Source of the DNA: Planctomycetota bacterium
GTDB taxonomy: Bacteria > Planctomycetota > Planctomycetia > Pirellulales > Pirellulaceae
Length of the DNA stretch: 8,019 nt
Direction: 5' to 3'
Assembly: GCA_029259935.1 (NCBI GenBank)
Contig: JAJDEH010000101.1
Span: forward strand, 1 to 8,019
Shown here: in pieces, positions 5,892 to 8,019 of the stretch
Position numbering within the stretch: the stretch's first letter is position 1
Layout: each line of letters begins with the position of its first letter
Made by a program: the position numbers and the translations under genes
The notes under the pieces: generated by a model
What the model was told of the DNA's origin: nothing
What the model saw: only the letters and a program-made list of their open reading frames with translations
Databases searched by the model: none

Positions 5892-7016
5892 ATGACGAAA
5901 CCAAAAATTCTCGTGACGTCCGCCGCCGGTCGCACCGGTTCCGCCGCCGTGTTGCAGTTACTGAAACGGGGCTTCCCGGTGCGGGCATTCGTCCGGCGAC
6001 GCGACGGCCGCAGCCAGATACTGGAACAGGCCGGAGCGGAAATTATGGTTGGCGACTTATTTGATCTGCGCGATTTGCGAAAGGCCCTCCATGGCGTCCA
6101 GCGCGCCTATCATTGCCCGCCTTTTGCAGCGAACCTTCTGAACGGTGCCATGTTGTTCGCGATCGCCGCCGAGGAAGCCAAACTCGAAGTCGTTGCCCTA
6201 ATGAGCGGCTGGAATCCCCACCCGACTCATCCTTCCATTGTGACCCGCGAGCACTGGATCGCGAATCAGTTGTACCGTTGGATGCCGTCGGTGGACGTCA
6301 TCCATGTCAATCCGGGCGTCTTTGCCTTTCTCTATCTGTTGGGACTGCCGGCAATTGTGCACCTTGGCATGTTGGTCGTCCCCTTCGGAGATGGCAGGAA
6401 TGCACCGCCCTCGAACGAAGACATTGCCCGCGTCGTCGCCGGTGTGTTGGCCAACCCCGGGCCGCATATCGGCAAGAGCTACCGGCCAACCGGTCCAGAA
6501 TTGCTATCGCCTCACGAGATCGCCGGCACTTTGACCAACGTCACCGGGCGAAACGTCAAGTACAAGGACTCCTCGATGAAAATGTTCTCCAAGGCGGCGA
6601 AGGCTCTCGGTGCCTCTGAGTTCGAGATTGCTCAGATGCGCTACTACGCCGAGGAAGTCCGCCACGGTGCTTTCGAGGTGGGAGCGCCAACGGATCATGT
6701 CGAGTTGGTCACGGGTCGAAAACCAGAGCCGTTTGAGAGCATCGCTCGCCGGTACCTCGACAATCCCTCGTTGATTCACCCGCGATTTTCCAAGGGTGGA
6801 AAACTGGCGGCCTTGGCTTTCATGTTTCGGATGCTGCTGAGTCGTGTTCCCGACTTTGATCAGTGGGAACGTGACAAAGGATTTCCCGTGTTGAAGGAGC
6901 CCGTGTTGGCTCATGAAAGTGAGGAATGGCGTGAGACCGCCCAGCGTCAGGAACTAAATCTGCTATCCGCCGCGGTCGAGCCACGAGATCTTACGATCGT
7001 CCGCAACGCAAGTTAG
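5892..7016 (+). CDS. NmrA-like NAD(P)-binding protein with C-terminal extension
   Basis: The product is 374 aa from ATG 5892, preceded by AGGAA (5878-5882) at a 9-nt spacing. The N-terminus is an atypical-SDR Rossmann fold: beta1 KILVTS (5-10), glycine-rich turn AAGRTGSA (11-18), beta2 VRAFVRRRDGR (30-40) whose arginines 35-37 suggest NADP(H), and AEIMVGDLFD (49-58). A further strand and loop are RAYHCPP (71-77), in the place of the xxPP loop of NmrA/QOR2-type proteins. LEVVALMSGW (98-107) and VDVIHVNPGVF (134-144) continue the fold. No SDR Tyr-x-x-x-Lys pair is evident, as in NmrA-like proteins that bind or reduce without the classical catalytic pair. Family members are usually about 250-300 aa; residues from about 290 on (including the aromatic FDQWERDKGFPVL) are an extension I do not recognise. 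It is 40 bp from the next gene, so the two are probably cotranscribed. Electron donor and substrate are unknown. Confidence 0.85.
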   Translation: MTKPKILVTSAAGRTGSAAVLQLLKRGFPVRAFVRRRDGRSQILEQAGAEIMVGDLFDLRDLRKALHGVQRAYHCPPFAANLLNGAMLFAIAAEEAKLEVVALMSGWNPHPTHPSIVTREHWIANQLYRWMPSVDVIHVNPGVFAFLYLLGLPAIVHLGMLVVPFGDGRNAPPSNEDIARVVAGVLANPGPHIGKSYRPTGPELLSPHEIAGTLTNVTGRNVKYKDSSMKMFSKAAKALGASEFEIAQMRYYAEEVRHGAFEVGAPTDHVELVTGRKPEPFESIARRYLDNPSLIHPRFSKGGKLAALAFMFRMLLSRVPDFDQWERDKGFPVLKEPVLAHESEEWRETAQRQELNLLSAAVEPRDLTIVRNAS

Positions 7017-7056
7017 TTAAACGTTAATCGAGAACACACATTCAAGGAGTACTCTC

Positions 7057-7776
7057 ATGGTACGCTTCAAAGAGATCTATGAGCGGGTTCGGCCGCTGAT
7101 TGTTTGGTTAGGTTTGACGGAGTTGGCGTGGATTGGCTACTGGCTCCTCCAATCTGGCGACGCCACGCCCGGTTATGTGGCGACCGTCGTGGTATGGATC
7201 GCCGTGATGCTGGCCTGGATGGTGCTGGTGATCTACCTCGGCAGCCGGGGCGTCTTTCTGCGGTACAGTGGCTGGCTCTCCAATTTCATAGGGTTGGCCG
7301 TCGTGGTCGCGCTCGCGGCCGTATGTTTTGGAGCGTTCGAAGTTTCCTGGAAAGGGTTTCTGTCCGCTGCCTCCCACGTCTCTGACTTTCATTTGGTGTC
7401 GTTCCATGTCCTTCGGCTGCTGGCCATCGGAACAGTCGTCAAATACGTCCAAGGCGAGCTGCCTCGGCATTTCGTGATCTTGGGAACGGTTCCGGATTTT
7501 CTTTTTGCCGTGAGCGCCGTCGTTGTAAGCCTGTTTGGGGCGAATGCTCCCTTGGGGCAAAATGTTCTCATCGTTTGGCACTTGGTGGGCATCGCCGTTT
7601 TCCTTGGTGCCGGAATTTCGATGTATTTCTCGGTGCCCTCACCGTTTCGGATCTTTCACGACAAGCCGGACGCGTCGATCGTCTTTCGGTTTCCGATGGT
7701 TCTGGCACCCACCTACACCGTGCCCCTGTTTATCCTGGCACACTGCGTGGCCCTGGCTAAACTGGTCACAAACTAG
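7057..7776 (+). CDS. Polytopic membrane protein of unknown function
   Basis: The product is 239 aa from ATG 7057, with AAGGAG (7044-7049) 7 nt upstream. About seven hydrophobic segments are visible: 13-31, 40-61, 75-95, 113-131, 138-160, 168-191 and 212-235. The first is preceded by a charged amphipathic N-terminus (MVRFKEIYERVR). Polar or conserved-looking residues within or near helices include His112, His117, His138, Asp147, His175 and His229, but no haem-binding or transporter signature can be assigned. It is the last gene of the marR-linked cluster, 40 bp behind the NmrA-like gene, so it is inferred to act with it, for example as a membrane partner or exporter component. I do not recognise the family. 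Confidence 0.8.
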   Translation: MVRFKEIYERVRPLIVWLGLTELAWIGYWLLQSGDATPGYVATVVVWIAVMLAWMVLVIYLGSRGVFLRYSGWLSNFIGLAVVVALAAVCFGAFEVSWKGFLSAASHVSDFHLVSFHVLRLLAIGTVVKYVQGELPRHFVILGTVPDFLFAVSAVVVSLFGANAPLGQNVLIVWHLVGIAVFLGAGISMYFSVPSPFRIFHDKPDASIVFRFPMVLAPTYTVPLFILAHCVALAKLVTN

Positions 7777-7832
7777 GCTTTGTCCCAAAACTCATTGCTC
7801 AAGTACGGCTGGGATCGCAGCGCAGTTTCCTG

Positions 7833-8019
7833 GGGGCTCCCGTTGGTCGACCCCATTCGCACGAAGTTAAGGAGTTTTCGCGGGATTCAGGATGACAGCA
7901 CGAGATTGCTTGCTGTAAGAATGCTCGGTGTTTCTGAAGCTAGCAATCATCGCTTTACTCTTGAACCTGTGGTTATTTGGCTTAACTTCGTGCGAATGGG
8001 GCTCCCGTTGGTCGACCCC
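7833..8019. repeat. 22-bp direct repeats bracketing an inverted-repeat element
   Basis: An identical 22-bp sequence occurs at 7833-7854 and 7998-8019 (165-bp period). It begins GGGGCTCCCG and ends GGTCGACCCC; the GGTCGACC part is itself palindromic. The second copy ends exactly at the last base of the window. Each copy overlaps the inverted repeat ends by four bases (CCCC/GGGG). Confidence 0.9.
7851..8001. mobile_element. 151-bp MITE-like palindromic element with 21-bp perfect terminal inverted repeats
   Basis: Bases 7851-7871 (beginning CCCCATTCGCACGAAG) are the exact reverse complement of 7981-8001. A shorter internal pair, GATTGCT (7904-7910) and AGCAATC (7942-7948), has the same centre, 7926, so the element is a nested imperfect palindrome able to form a long hairpin. 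It encodes no transposase. Terminal inverted repeats, small size and lack of coding capacity fit a non-autonomous (MITE-like) element or a REP/BIME-type structural repeat. The associated transposase family cannot be named from this window. There is no gene from 7777 to the end. Confidence 0.65.

Noticed and set aside
7777..7832. Possible insertion-sequence remnant just after the membrane-protein stop (GCTTTGTCCCAAAACTC)
   Set aside because: The phrase resembles some insertion-sequence ends, but no matching inverted copy or transposase fragment is present in the window.
7921..8019. Open frame from ATG 7921 to the window end (MLGVSEASNHRFTLEP...)
   Set aside because: Two thirds of it is the inverted repeat end and direct repeat, which dictate its sequence. 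There is no ribosome-binding site and no recognisable domain.
7833..8019. CRISPR array start
   Set aside because: Only two direct repeats with a 143-bp interval that is itself palindromic; spacer length and structure do not fit CRISPR and no cas gene is present.

Overview
The window looks like the chromosome of a Planctomycetes-type bacterium (Pirellulales-like). This is an inference from protein style: long secreted proteins of unknown function, a small three-helix membrane protein of a type I associate with planctomycetes, a secreted DUF1028 protein, and moderately high GC. No rRNA or tRNA gene and no marker gene is present to confirm it.

Layout. (1) Positions 1-2260, minus strand: one long secreted protein that runs off the left edge (753 codons visible). 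Its N-terminal third carries the landmarks of a permuted NlpC/P60 (YiiX-like papain-fold) hydrolase; the rest is unrecognised. (2) A divergent intergenic region leads to a plus-strand gene for a 160-aa membrane protein (2502-2984). (3) A short gap holding a possible 31-codon micro-membrane-protein gene precedes a secreted DUF1028 (Ntn-hydrolase-like) protein at 3269-4111. An exact 18-bp tandem duplication lies at its predicted signal-peptide cleavage site. (4) From 4301 to 7776 there is a candidate regulated cluster: a MarR-family repressor, an alpha/beta-hydrolase with an Asp in the nucleophile position (epoxide hydrolase/dehalogenase type), an NmrA-like NAD(P)-binding protein with a C-terminal extension, and a roughly seven-helix membrane protein. 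(5) The right edge (7833-8019) holds a non-coding repeat: a concentric palindrome with perfect 21-bp terminal inverted repeats, bracketed by a 22-bp direct repeat that ends exactly at the last base.

How the genes may work together. The marR promoter contains a perfect 22-bp palindrome with core TTGTATATACAA, overlapping the -10 region. An 11/12 copy of that core (TTGTATATGCAA) lies in the 70-bp gap between marR and the hydrolase gene. The simplest model is that MarR represses its own gene and the downstream hydrolase/oxidoreductase/membrane-protein genes until a small hydrophobic or electrophilic ligand releases it. This would be an inducible detoxification or catabolic module. The operator pair is read directly from the sequence; the module's substrate and function are inference. 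The other genes are ordinary planctomycete accessory genes of mostly unknown function.
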